Assembly: GCF_041447285.1 (NCBI RefSeq)
Contig: NZ_JBGMEB010000020.1
Span: 1 to 64,000 of the forward strand
Reading direction: 5' to 3'
From: Methanomethylovorans sp041447285
GTDB taxonomy: Archaea; Halobacteriota; Methanosarcinia; Methanosarcinales; Methanosarcinaceae
Length of the DNA: 64,000 bases
Shown here piece after piece: positions 50,067-58,362 of this stretch; within the stretch, counting starts at the first letter, position 1, and every line of letters begins with the position of its first letter. Under the pieces are notes generated by a model. It did no database searches, had not been told where the DNA came from, and saw nothing but the letters and a program-made list of their open reading frames with translations. A program made the position numbers and the translations under genes.

Positions 50067-50534
50067 TCTATGTTACCCTGTACAAAGGTACAGGGGAATT
50101 TACAGTAAAAGTGAGTATTGATCATGTATAAATTAAATCATGTAGGATGTTGTAGGTACAAAAAACATTACAATATTACTGAGATCTAGATGTTATTAAA
50201 GTTTGGTTATATTTTATCTATTTGCACTCTATGCAATTGTGGAGATAATTTATTTTTCCCTATTTTATTCAATAAATACAATTTAAGGACATATATAACT
50301 GAAATAGCCTATTTGAAATATTCTTTTTCTGAAATTGCTTATTGTTGAGGATTTTTGTGTGCCAACTTGTTTCATATATTCTATTGTTCGTATTATCGTT
50401 CGAGTTTATTTGGCATTTTCATCAATTACCCTTATATTTTGAACTGATCTTTTATTACATATCTACGTTATGTAACTCTAGCATTTCCAAAATTTATAAG
50501 TTAACATTGATTGGTTACCTTTTCTAGATAAATA
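50067..50534. other. AT-rich spacer
   Basis: About 470 bases, strongly AT-rich. I see no coding region. The catalytic (DDE) part expected downstream of the adjacent transposase fragment is not found here. Confidence 0.5.
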
Positions 50535-50981
50535 TCAATCCACTTGATGCATCTGGGATTTTATACGATCAGATGTATACTTTTTTCGAATTACTAATAC
50601 TTGTTTATGAGTATACTGGACTGCGAATTCTTTTAAAATGAGCTCTTTGATCTCTTTTGTTGACCACTTTTCCCTTTCATTTAATAATATCTTTAGTTTC
50701 TCTTTTTGTTCATTGGATAGTTTAGAAGGAGAACCACCTGCAAATCTTGGTTTCAGACCATTCTGACCATCAATATTCCATCTTTCCTGCCACTGATATG
50801 CAACAGGTTTTGAAATCCCAACAAGTTTAGCAGCTTCTTCTACTGAAACGCCTTCGTAACGGTGTCTGATGAAATATAAACGTTTCAAGAGTCGTGTGGT
50901 CTTTTCTAATTCTTTGATCTTTTTATTTAATTCATTTATAGATAGATGATGTTGTATTGGAATTTGTTCTGTTTTACTCAT
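50535..50981 (-). pseudogene. IS630-like transposase N-terminal fragment
   Basis: About 148 codons encode the helix-turn-helix and winged-helix DNA-binding part of an IS630-type transposase. Typical pieces are RHRYEGVSVEEAAKLVGISK, GLKPRFAGGSPSKLS and WSTKEIKELI. The catalytic DDE domain is absent, so the copy is dead. It marks the left border of the accessory region. No clear terminal repeats seen. Confidence 0.7.
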
Positions 50982-51138
50982 AATAGATGGTTTATAATCA
51001 TATGTTATAAATATTTGGTTCAATTATGGATGTATTAACAAATGAACCAATAGCTACAAGAATATTTATTTATAGGTAGATTACATGTTTTTAACATATG
51101 GTTTTTGTTGAAAAATGGATTTTTTCCATACTTAAGGA

Positions 51139-53061
51139 ATGACCAAAATGGATTTTGCATATAGAAAGGTTGTTGTAAAAAATATTGGCGGATTACACTA
51201 TATTGAAACCGAGATCTTGCCAGGTCTAAATGTAATGGAACAACCAAACGCATCTGGTAAAACATCCTTTTTGAGGGCTTTTTCGCTTCTGGTGACACCT
51301 TCTGGAATTCACAACGATTTGGGTTACATTCTCAGGTCTATGTCTTCAGAAGGGTTTGTATCTATCATCGATAAAGATAAAAATGAGATCAGAAAAACGA
51401 TCGTAAGGAATCAGAATAATATTGTGGTTTCTGGACAGGACATGTTCACTCCTGAAGTTTCAGAGCTGGTAAAAAGATTTGCCATAGGAGGCAGCGATAA
51501 TGAGATCCTTTCAGCCATTCGCTCTGGAAAAAACCTCCGGAGTCTTATTGCTGTTGACACTAATATTATAGAGAAACTGAAGTACGAAATCAGAGTTAAG
51601 GAAAGTGAACTAGTAAAGTTTTCAGATGAGTTGAAGATAGCTCTGAACGCTCCGCATGAAAAATTATCAGCAGAAAAGAAAAAACGCATACTAATGGAAG
51701 AGATCAAAGAACTTGAACAAAAACATACGATTCTCAAAAAACAACATGATAGTATAGCTCTTTCTAATGTTGAAAACAGCGGAATAAGCAATGAAAAACT
51801 TAAGGCCAAATCATCTGAACTACAACAAATAGACTCGAAGATCAATGATAGCAATAGAAATGTCGAATCCAAGAAAGAAAAAATAGAGAAACTTTCCCGT
51901 GAAATCCACTCAATACGTAGAAATCTGGATCGCCTTGGAAATGTTGATTCTCACGAAATCGACAGGATTGATAAAGATGTGGAAAACATTGAATATCAAA
52001 TACAAAAATTTGCTTCGGAGATATCTTCCCTGGATATGACGGCCCAGGCTGCCAGAAATCTTGTAAAACACTTAGAGGATAATCCTCCAACCGATAAACT
52101 ACTGGATGCTTTATCAGATGATTTTCATGTATCTTGTCCACTCTGTGGGCATGATTCCGGAATTGAAACGATTAAGAAGCAAATTGAATCTATCACAGAA
52201 AAAAGAGCAAAGATCCAGTCAGCTATCAAAAAACTAGAACAAGACAAACATGGTTTAATAAAAGAAAGGAATTTTCTGATCCAGAAAAAATCAGAAATTT
52301 CTGAAGCAATTTCTCTACTTCGGTCTAAGGAAATGGCCATCAATCAGGAAGGCCACAGTATCAATACAATAGAACAAACAATTGATGAACTTAAGCTTAA
52401 AAAAGAAAAGCTATATCTTGAAATCATGGAACTGTCAAAAACAATTAATGACCTCTTTGTTAGCATTACTATGGATCTTGCCAAAACCAACGAATCCATC
52501 GGAAATAAAAAAAGCATACTTGATCAGCTCAAAGAGGAGATTTTGCGGTATGATGGGACTATTCGTGAGATCGATAAGAAAAAACATCTCATTGCCGACC
52601 TAAAAAAGGAAGTGAATGATACTAAATCCCAGCTTCATAAAATTGAACTTCGCATTCAGGAGCAATTCAATAAAGCAATTCAGGAAATCTATCTTATACT
52701 GGAATTCGATAGCAACGTGGGTAGAATAATTCTGGATCAAAATTATGATCTTGTGGTTTCAAGAAAAACTGATAAAGACAGTGTATACCGGGATATGGAT
52801 TCCATTAAAACTTTGAGTAAATCGGAGCTTGAAGTAATAGGATTAACCATAATGATCAGCGGATATATAGTTAATAACCTGAGAGAATATTTCCCCTGCA
52901 TTTTATTTGATGAGCTTACATTTTTGGATCCCAATCGGCTGAAAAGCCTTATGGATTACATGGGGAAAATTACGGGCTCAGTCATACTTACAAAGCTTCC
53001 GCCAGAAACAGATACAATGAAAAAGAGGCAAGTAGGGATATCTTCCAAATCAATTACCTGA
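51139..53061 (+). CDS. Zinc-hook SMC/Rad50-like ATPase (archaea-specific SMC-related)
   Basis: The 640-aa protein has a split ABC-ATPase. The N-terminal Walker A is NASGKTSFLRAF (about 37-48). Long coiled coils (about 150-320 and 350-520) flank a zinc hook (CPLCGH, about residue 335). The C-terminal part holds a signature-like TLSKSELEVIGL and Walker B CILFDELTFLDP (about 594-605). It is shorter than Rad50 and resembles the archaea-specific SMC-related (Sph-type) proteins of haloarchaea. ATG 51139 or 51148; AAGGA lies 9 bases before the latter. First gene of a tight three-gene cassette. Confidence 0.8.
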   Translation: MTKMDFAYRKVVVKNIGGLHYIETEILPGLNVMEQPNASGKTSFLRAFSLLVTPSGIHNDLGYILRSMSSEGFVSIIDKDKNEIRKTIVRNQNNIVVSGQDMFTPEVSELVKRFAIGGSDNEILSAIRSGKNLRSLIAVDTNIIEKLKYEIRVKESELVKFSDELKIALNAPHEKLSAEKKKRILMEEIKELEQKHTILKKQHDSIALSNVENSGISNEKLKAKSSELQQIDSKINDSNRNVESKKEKIEKLSREIHSIRRNLDRLGNVDSHEIDRIDKDVENIEYQIQKFASEISSLDMTAQAARNLVKHLEDNPPTDKLLDALSDDFHVSCPLCGHDSGIETIKKQIESITEKRAKIQSAIKKLEQDKHGLIKERNFLIQKKSEISEAISLLRSKEMAINQEGHSINTIEQTIDELKLKKEKLYLEIMELSKTINDLFVSITMDLAKTNESIGNKKSILDQLKEEILRYDGTIREIDKKKHLIADLKKEVNDTKSQLHKIELRIQEQFNKAIQEIYLILEFDSNVGRIILDQNYDLVVSRKTDKDSVYRDMDSIKTLSKSELEVIGLTIMISGYIVNNLREYFPCILFDELTFLDPNRLKSLMDYMGKITGSVILTKLPPETDTMKKRQVGISSKSIT

Positions 53062-53085
53062 GCAATTCAAGGCTGTGGTCATATA

Positions 53086-53709
53086 ATGGAAAAGAAGTCA
53101 GTATCTGTTGTAACGAATTGCCATATATGTAATATCCTGAATAACGAGATCCTCGACAAAAGTATTAATGAGTGGCTGATCGATCACTATTCTGGAGAAC
53201 ACATCGAACCATTAAGCATTGCTGCCTTAACAAACAGGTTCAATGAGCAACTTCTTCAATACTATTTTTTGAAACAGCATCCAAATATTGACCCGACATT
53301 TGACTTTGAAGTATTGAGGGAATACTTGCAGGAAGTGTATCTTGACAATGATGATCATATTGATAGCAAGCTGTTTTCTATTGGAAATTCTATCATAAAA
53401 CATTTTGAACTGGACCCAATTTTTCTTTCAACACGACTGGTAGCTCCACACACCATGCAACATCATCTTCAAAATTGTCTGGCGATCAGACCCGACAAAC
53501 TAAGCTCTGAAGAAAGTCTCCACGTTAAATTTCTGCAGGCTACCGAGTTTGCTCACAAGATATTGCAAAGTCCGCTTGATATTGCAATAAACAACGGCCT
53601 TGCATCTGCAGATACACAAATTGATATTTATATCAAAGATATAACAACTGGAGAAATGCGTCCTATTAAGGAATGGATTACAAAAATCTCTAAAGGGAGA
53701 GTAATTTAG
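53086..53709 (+). CDS. RdfA-like protein partner of the SMC-related ATPase
   Basis: The 207-aa soluble protein starts with a CHIC Cys pair. Its order of segments recalls haloarchaeal RdfA (rod-determining factor A). INEWLIDHYSGEHIEPLSIAAL then FNEQLL corresponds to the W-x-GE...SLR-x-LA-x-x-FN pattern. The TRLVAPHTMQHHLQ stretch corresponds to the F-V-S-H-Q-x-V-H-x-y-L stretch. In haloarchaea rdfA lies beside an sph gene, as here. The match is by eye and needs profile confirmation. It starts 25 bases after the ATPase gene. Confidence 0.55.
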   Translation: MEKKSVSVVTNCHICNILNNEILDKSINEWLIDHYSGEHIEPLSIAALTNRFNEQLLQYYFLKQHPNIDPTFDFEVLREYLQEVYLDNDDHIDSKLFSIGNSIIKHFELDPIFLSTRLVAPHTMQHHLQNCLAIRPDKLSSEESLHVKFLQATEFAHKILQSPLDIAINNGLASADTQIDIYIKDITTGEMRPIKEWITKISKGRVI

Positions 53710-53711
53710 CC

Positions 53712-54176
53712 ATGTTAGCACATCTGCGCATCATGTCGGTCATTAACCTATTTACTAGCATGAATACGACACGTATTGCCGAGTTTGCAAACTTACCTCG
53801 AACAACAAACAATGCGGAAATACTTGAATTATCTCAGGTTGGACTTATCAGGGAATCTGAAAGATCAACTCCACACATGACATACTGGGAATTGACTCCT
53901 ATGGGTATCGAATTACTTGATACTTACCGCAGACTTCTTCCGGCAGATTGTCTAGTTAGTATTGACACACTTAAAGAAAGCAATAGGGAAAATTGTTTGA
54001 AAATAATTAATTCATTAAAGGAATCTGAAAAAACAAAAAAAACACTTTTGGAACAGCTTGGCATTGCAAATAAAGAGCTGGAACTATGTTTAACTTTTCT
54101 TTTAAGAACAGGTTATCTTCAACTTGACGAATCAAATAATACTCTATATTACAAATTAAATATCAGTGTAATGTGA
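53712..54176 (+). CDS. Winged-helix protein, third gene of the SMC-related cassette
   Basis: The 154-aa protein has two winged-helix-like halves: TTRIAEFANLPRTTNNAEILEL (about 20-41) with EL-T-P-x-G-I wing, and TLLEQLGIANKELELCLTFLLRTGYL (about 115-140). It starts 3 bases after the RdfA-like stop, so it is translationally coupled. Such proteins could be transcription regulators, or kleisin/wHTH partners for the SMC-like ATPase. No close family recognised. Confidence 0.65.
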   Translation: MLAHLRIMSVINLFTSMNTTRIAEFANLPRTTNNAEILELSQVGLIRESERSTPHMTYWELTPMGIELLDTYRRLLPADCLVSIDTLKESNRENCLKIINSLKESEKTKKTLLEQLGIANKELELCLTFLLRTGYLQLDESNNTLYYKLNISVM

Positions 54177-54324
54177 TAATACAGATAAGTTCTTCATGTA
54201 ACTTTTTGAATTAATTGCTATACTAATCTCATCCATCTGAATCCATTCTTTGCTGTCTTTTTAAATAGTAGTGATTGAATTTTCAGCAAAAAATAGAAAT
54301 TATCAGTTCATTTAGTGGCCATAA

Positions 54325-54336
54325 TTTATTTATATT
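54325..54336 (+). promoter_or_regulatory. TATA box for the candidate RNA
   Basis: TTTATTTATATT predicts a transcription start near 54358, well upstream of any gene and just before the paired segments at 54391-54469. Confidence 0.4.
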
Positions 54337-54357
54337 GTGTGTTCTTTGATATTAATG

Positions 54358-54475
54358 TCAAAAACGAATCTTAGAACAAGAAACAGCAACTATGGGATAG
54401 AGGATGAGTAAAAACCCTCGATTAGGGGGTTGAATCCATAAAAATGGGTGATCAGCGCATCACCCATTTCCTAAT
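54358..54475 (+). ncRNA. Candidate structured RNA with two stem domains
   Basis: An outer stem (TATGGGAT 54391-54398 with ATCCATA 54434-54440, one bulge) encloses an AACCC/GGGTT hairpin (54413-54417 with 54427-54431). A perfect 11-bp hairpin follows (AAATGGGTGAT 54442-54452, loop CAGCGC, ATCACCCATTT 54459-54469). A TATA box lies at the right distance upstream and AT-rich sequence follows. No open reading frame fits. It may be a free small RNA. It is separated from the next gene by its own promoter. Confidence 0.5.
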
Positions 54476-54531
54476 ATATTGATTTTCTTCTAATAATATA
54501 TTCAATTCTTGTTTATTTTCTTTCTCAATTC

Positions 54532-54556
54532 GGTCAATGGCTAAAATTCTTATATA
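54532..54556 (+). promoter_or_regulatory. Promoter sharing GGTCAATGGCTA with the right-hand island
   Basis: GGTCAATGGCTA (54532-54543) recurs exactly at 62336-62347 within a 73-bp conserved element. Here it precedes a TATA-like TTATATACT (about 54549-54557), placing a start before the TTG at 54611. Confidence 0.55.
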
Positions 54557-54610
54557 CTTTGTTTGACTTCAATACTTATTGCAAAAATCAAGAAATAAGG
54601 AGAATAAAGA

Positions 54611-55066
54611 TTGAATAGGATAATAATGGGATTTGTAGTATTTTTGCTGTGTATTACAGTCGCTGGAGCAAGTGCTTCTAATAGCGAAGATGAAGTATCA
54701 TTGATTTCTGCATCGGACCTCGGGTACAAGATAATCCCTGCAGAAATAACAGATAGTGATATTGGAATAAAATCAGTATATGATACTATAACCCAAGGAG
54801 AGACAAACTGGCATAGTAAGACAGTTAGCACGAATATTCAAAGCATGACTGTTAACTTGGACTGGGGAGATACAAGTGATTCCCTAAGACTTAGTATATA
54901 TAATCCAAATAATTATTGTATAGGAACTTATTATGATTCTGCCGATGGAACAATTAATGGAAGGATTAGAATATACATTACTAATAGTAATGGTATAGAA
55001 AAAGGAACTTGGAAATACAAGGTATACGGTTACTCAGTTAGTGGAACTGAAGACTATTCGATTTAA
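54611..55066 (+). CDS. Secreted protein with PPC-like beta domain
   Basis: The 151-aa protein starts at TTG 54611 (AAGGAG 7 bases upstream). It has a signal peptide (IIMGFVVFLLCITVAGASA, cut near residue 22). The mature part looks like a pre-peptidase C-terminal beta-sandwich: QGETNWHSKTVSTNIQSMTVNLDWGD, SLRLSIYNPNN, GTWKYKVYGYS. Probably extracellular. It is followed 12 bases later by a membrane-bound regulator gene, so the two form an operon and perhaps a sensing pair. Confidence 0.65.
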   Translation: MNRIIMGFVVFLLCITVAGASASNSEDEVSLISASDLGYKIIPAEITDSDIGIKSVYDTITQGETNWHSKTVSTNIQSMTVNLDWGDTSDSLRLSIYNPNNYCIGTYYDSADGTINGRIRIYITNSNGIEKGTWKYKVYGYSVSGTEDYSI

Positions 55067-55078
55067 AGGTTGTAGAAT

Positions 55079-55786
55079 ATGAAAAGAATACTTCTGGCAA
55101 GTATAATTATTTTCTTTTTTTTCACATCGCCTTGCTATTGTAAAGATTATGTAATTCTAACCCAACCTGATCCAAACTTGATCAATGATGACAGTGGTGC
55201 AGATGCCAATATGACTTTTTGGGATTTGCCACTTTCTTTACAACTGGTCACAATTAGTTCACTTGTCTTAGCACTCGGTTGGAAGATGGCTGCGGTATTA
55301 ATCGCAAGGATAAAAGACGAGAATAATGATAATCGCCTGAAGATTCTTCAATTCATTGAAAGAAATCCTGGAATTAGTGTTAATTCCGTTAAAAGGGATT
55401 TAAGCCTTAAAAGAGGAACTATCCGATACCATATAAGCGTTCTTAAAGAAGCTGGAAAAATCGTATTATTAAAAAACGGCAATTATGTCAGCTTATTCAA
55501 GAAAGATCAAGATGTATTAAACAATTTATATTCCAGAAACATCGAGCCTTATTTGCAAGGTATTACCTGTAAAAAGATATGCTGGTTAATATATGAAAAT
55601 CCGGGTATTACAAATAAAGAGATATCTGAAGAATTAGGACTTACAAAAAGTGCTATTACTTCCCATATTCACAAGCTGGCAGAAAATGGATACTTGGTTG
55701 TAGAACCAAATGGCAAATCAAAGAATTATTATTTCAAAGAGAATTGCCATCCGGATATGATTCAGTACTTTGAAAGAATTGATTAA
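55079..55786 (+). CDS. Membrane-tethered double winged-helix regulator
   Basis: The 235-aa protein has a signal-like N-terminus (about 1-22), a short outside segment (about 23-50), one membrane helix (about 51-76) and two cytoplasmic winged helices. The first is GISVNSVKRDLSLKRGTIRYHISVL-type (about 99-140), the second GITNKEISEELGLTKSAITSHIHKL-type (about 178-220). This is a one-component membrane transcription regulator as seen in Methanosarcina. The outside segment may contact the secreted neighbour (inference). Confidence 0.8.
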   Translation: MKRILLASIIIFFFFTSPCYCKDYVILTQPDPNLINDDSGADANMTFWDLPLSLQLVTISSLVLALGWKMAAVLIARIKDENNDNRLKILQFIERNPGISVNSVKRDLSLKRGTIRYHISVLKEAGKIVLLKNGNYVSLFKKDQDVLNNLYSRNIEPYLQGITCKKICWLIYENPGITNKEISEELGLTKSAITSHIHKLAENGYLVVEPNGKSKNYYFKENCHPDMIQYFERID

Positions 55787-55822
55787 ACTGCTTATTCCCT
55801 TTAAATTAAGAAAGGTGACGGT

Positions 55823-56026
55823 ATGCAAGAAAATAGAATAAAAAATGTGCAAGCAATTGGCTTGTTTTTAGTAGGACTTGGGAGTATTATAACTACATTG
55901 ACATATATTTATAGTTTATTAGAATATTTCTCTATTGTGGGGATGATCGTTTTCTTAATCGGGACATTTTACTTTTGGAAATCTGAAAAAATGAGAAGAC
56001 AAAACAAACATATAATTAAACAATAG
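55823..56026 (+). CDS. 67-aa two-helix membrane protein
   Basis: AGGTGACGGT precedes ATG 55823. Two hydrophobic helices (about 10-32 and 36-52) and a basic C-terminal tail (KSEKMRRQNKH). Function unknown. First of four consecutive very small membrane-protein genes. Confidence 0.65.
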   Translation: MQENRIKNVQAIGLFLVGLGSIITTLTYIYSLLEYFSIVGMIVFLIGTFYFWKSEKMRRQNKHIIKQ

Positions 56027-56055
56027 TCAATTGGAAAAAATCAGGAAAAGGTAAC

Positions 56056-56220
56056 ATGGATGAATCCCTTATAAAAAGCCGACTCTTGTATTTCATCATA
56101 CCTCTTATCGTATGCATGTTATTAGGATATTTGTCTCATGATTTAATTAGTGGAATTCGTTCCGGGATTGCTATTGGAATCGGGTTCTTAATAGGAAGAG
56201 GGCTAGTAGGAGAGCATTGA
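56056..56220 (+). CDS. 54-aa membrane protein
   Basis: ATG 56056 with AAAGGT close upstream. A first helix (LYFIIPLIVCMLLGYL) is followed by a Gly-rich second helix (SGIAIGIGFLIGRGL). The frame is 55 codons including the stop. Glycine spacing suggests tight helix packing. Function unknown. Confidence 0.6.
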   Translation: MDESLIKSRLLYFIIPLIVCMLLGYLSHDLISGIRSGIAIGIGFLIGRGLVGEH

Positions 56221-56239
56221 AAGAGGAGTAGATTAGAAA

Positions 56240-56416
56240 ATGCAAATGGAAATAGTATTAGTATTAGTATTACCGGCCCTTTTTGCAGGAGCAATGCTGT
56301 TTCGTCAAAAATACCATCGGCATCATTTTTCATTCCAAAGATCAATACTTTTCGCTGCTGTGGCTACATTTGTGCTATATGCAGGAATGATAATTGAATT
56401 GCAGTTACTATATTGA
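56240..56416 (+). CDS. 58-aa membrane protein
   Basis: ATG 56240, with GAGGAG about 12 bases upstream and 19 bases after the previous stop. Helix one is IVLVLVLPALFAGAML, a His/Arg-rich loop (RQKYHRHHF) follows, and helix two is ILFAAVATFVLYAGMII. Part of the same small-protein run. Function unknown. Confidence 0.6.
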   Translation: MQMEIVLVLVLPALFAGAMLFRQKYHRHHFSFQRSILFAAVATFVLYAGMIIELQLLY

Positions 56417-56429
56417 ATATGAGGTATAA

Positions 56430-56627
56430 ATGGGGAAAGAAAAATACGGTCTGTTATCCAGACTATTTTCGACACTTGCTATTATAGTTGCATTATACAA
56501 TGCTTATAACACATGGTTTTACGATTTTTATAGCTCTTCTCTTAATCTTCTTGTTCTTGTTTTCATAGTACTTTCCATTTCTTTTAACAAAAAGAACGAT
56601 CAAACAAAATCAGGTGATGCAAAATGA
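56430..56627 (+). CDS. 65-aa membrane protein
   Basis: Two hydrophobic stretches (about 13-30 and 37-52) and a Lys-rich tail. Starts 13 bases after the previous gene and overlaps the next start by 4 bases (ATGA), so it is translationally coupled to the anchored protein downstream. Confidence 0.65.
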   Translation: MGKEKYGLLSRLFSTLAIIVALYNAYNTWFYDFYSSSLNLLVLVFIVLSISFNKKNDQTKSGDAK

Positions 56628-57358
56628 ATAAGATACTAAAATATGGATTAGTCGTTGTAGGAATCCTGCTACTATTTGTAGTGGGTATACTAAGCTTCTA
56701 TACAATAGCTCCTATGCCAAACACAGGCCCTGCACAAGGTACAATCTCTGAAAAAGATATTCAGAAAGATGAAATCATTCCCAATGAAGCAACAAGTTCT
56801 CATGATGAAGAAGAGGCTTTGACTAACAAAACTACTATTGCTATCAGTGCATCGCTGGTATATCTGAATTTCACGCAGCTTAATCAGCAATCTGAACTCA
56901 TTATAACTGGTACTGTTAAAGAGATCCTTCCTTCAAAATGGAACACACCTGATGGAAAAAGACGAGTCAATGCAATTGAAGATATTCCGGAAAATGATAC
57001 AATGTACACTGATATTATTATCAGGGTCGATCAGTGTCTCAAAGGTTCACTCGAAGATCAGGAGATCAGGGTACGTAATATGGGAGGAGAGGATGATATT
57101 GTTAGAATTGATTGGGAAGATGAACCATCTTTCAAGGAGAATGAGAAAGTGTTATTGTATCTTTGTGAGGACACATATCCAGTAACAAAGGATATTGGCC
57201 CGAAACACTATGTTGTAACAGGCTTTTCTTTGGGAAAATTCACACTAACAGATGATGGACTGGCAATAAGAGAATACGAATATGTTAACCAGACAGAATT
57301 GCTGGATTCAATCAAGAAGGAGTACGAGCCGACTATTAAGGGCATCGAGGAAATGTGA
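56624..57358 (+). CDS. Membrane-anchored extracellular protein
   Basis: The 244-aa protein has one N-terminal membrane anchor (about 6-30), a low-complexity acidic linker, and an outside beta-rich domain (about 75-235). That domain includes ELIITGTVKEILPSKW, DIIIRVDQCLKG and KVLLYLCEDTYPV. Such domains occur in several Methanosarcina surface proteins, but I know no function. End of the 54.6-57.4 kb run of co-directional genes. Confidence 0.65.
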   Translation: MNKILKYGLVVVGILLLFVVGILSFYTIAPMPNTGPAQGTISEKDIQKDEIIPNEATSSHDEEEALTNKTTIAISASLVYLNFTQLNQQSELIITGTVKEILPSKWNTPDGKRRVNAIEDIPENDTMYTDIIIRVDQCLKGSLEDQEIRVRNMGGEDDIVRIDWEDEPSFKENEKVLLYLCEDTYPVTKDIGPKHYVVTGFSLGKFTLTDDGLAIREYEYVNQTELLDSIKKEYEPTIKGIEEM

Positions 57359-57404
57359 GAAGATTGCCCTTTTTATTTTTCTGGGATATTGAACATATAG
57401 CTGC

Positions 57405-57577
57405 CTTTCCGCAGATGTCAAGAAAAAAACAGGTATTTTCTCTTTTCAGGAATTCGTGTAGATAATATCCAATATTTGTAATACTATATGTTATTAATAT
57501 ATTAAATAGTAATACACATATTTGAAAAATAACTGCAATTCAGATAATTGGCAAAATTCCAAGACATCTGCGGAAAG
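57405..57577. mobile_element. MITE-like element with 15-bp terminal inverted repeats
   Basis: CTTTCCGCAGATGTC (57405-57419) is perfectly complementary to GACATCTGCGGAAAG (57563-57577). The 173-bp unit has no coding capacity and a very AT-rich interior. ATATAG occurs just outside both ends (57395-57400 and 57582-57587), possibly a target-site duplication with extra bases. A parent transposon is not in the window. Confidence 0.6.
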
Positions 57578-57593
57578 TGGGATATAGGCATTT

Positions 57594-58067
57594 TCATTTT
57601 GGGAATATATAAGGCATCAACAAATCAGCAACATGATTGAAAATCATGATCAGTAAGATAAAGAAATTGAAAGTAAACTCTTTTGATCTTTGTGTTTCAG
57701 CAAGCCGACTTCTTGATATAAAGTATATCAAGAATATGAGAATATATCCTCCAGCCAAATTAACATCACTGATTAGTATGTAACGCGGTGATATGATGAC
57801 TATTACAGCATACCATAATATCATGCCAATTACATTGCTCATAATACTGATCTTATCATCTATCTTTTTGTTGGAGTCAATAACGTTCTTTGATAAAAGG
57901 TAGTGACATGATGCTAAAGAAAATGCTATCGGACCATACATAATCCAATCAGATATTGGAGTGGTTTTTTCTACAGACATGAACACTGAAAAAGACCAGA
58001 TTAGATAAACAGTGAAACCTACTATATATCCTAACAATTCCTTTAATTCCATATTAGTTCTCGACAT
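57594..58067 (-). CDS. Five-helix membrane protein, paralogue 1
   Basis: The 157-aa protein (start ATG 58067, GGTGAGG just upstream) has about five membrane helices. It shares roughly 70% identity by eye with the gene at 60588-61061, including the blocks YLIWSFSVF, DWIMYGPI, KKIDDKISI and the end YIFPK/YMFPK. No named family recognised. The two copies sit in equivalent positions, each divergent from a plus-strand gene controlled by the same 73-bp element. Confidence 0.75.
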   Translation of the reverse strand: MSRTNMELKELLGYIVGFTVYLIWSFSVFMSVEKTTPISDWIMYGPIAFSLASCHYLLSKNVIDSNKKIDDKISIMSNVIGMILWYAVIVIISPRYILISDVNLAGGYILIFLIYFISRSRLAETQRSKEFTFNFFILLIMIFNHVADLLMPYIFPK

Positions 58068-58086
58068 TCGCCTCACCATTTGTTAA

Positions 58087-58218
58087 TTAAGCTGTTTCCA
58101 AATACGGTCCTTGTCCTGTAACAAGCTCTCCCTTCAGTGACTTCCATTCATCTTGAGGACCTAATAACTGGATATCCATAGTATTCTCTATAACTGTTTG
58201 CCTCCAATAGGAGTTCAT
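58087..58218 (-). CDS. 43-aa small protein or C-terminal remnant
   Basis: ATG 58218 to TAA 58087 encodes MNSYWRQTVI...DIQLLGPQDEWKSLKG...YLETA. The composition looks protein-like, and it lies 19 bases before the membrane-protein gene on the same strand. No ribosome-binding site is clear. It overlaps no other gene, so it may be real or a leftover tail of a lost gene. Confidence 0.35.
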   Translation of the reverse strand: MNSYWRQTVIENTMDIQLLGPQDEWKSLKGELVTGQGPYLETA

Positions 58219-58224
58219 ATAGAT

Positions 58225-58297
58225 GATAGTTCAGGTAATGGCTATAATAGTTTAATAAGAATATAACCTTTATTCATTGAACATATTTATAAAATGT
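58225..58297 (+). promoter_or_regulatory. Conserved 73-bp upstream element, copy 1
   Basis: Aligns without gaps to 61080-61152 and 62327-62399. Shared pieces are a GTT(C)AGG start, TGGCTA at offset 15-20, and CATTGAACATATTTATA near offset 51-67. The ATTTATA part resembles a TATA box. The downstream gene starts 66 bases later. Confidence 0.65.
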
Positions 58298-58362
58298 ATT
58301 TAATATCCACATGATGGATATGTACACTAAAATCGTTTAGTAACAAGTTCAAGAGGAGTAAG

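Noticed and set aside
50342..50527. 61-codon plus-strand frame
   Set aside because: AT-rich hydrophobic translation without ribosome-binding site; typical of random AT-rich spacer.
52382..52603. 73-codon plus-strand frame in the SMC-related gene
   Set aside because: Out-of-frame shadow within coiled-coil coding sequence.
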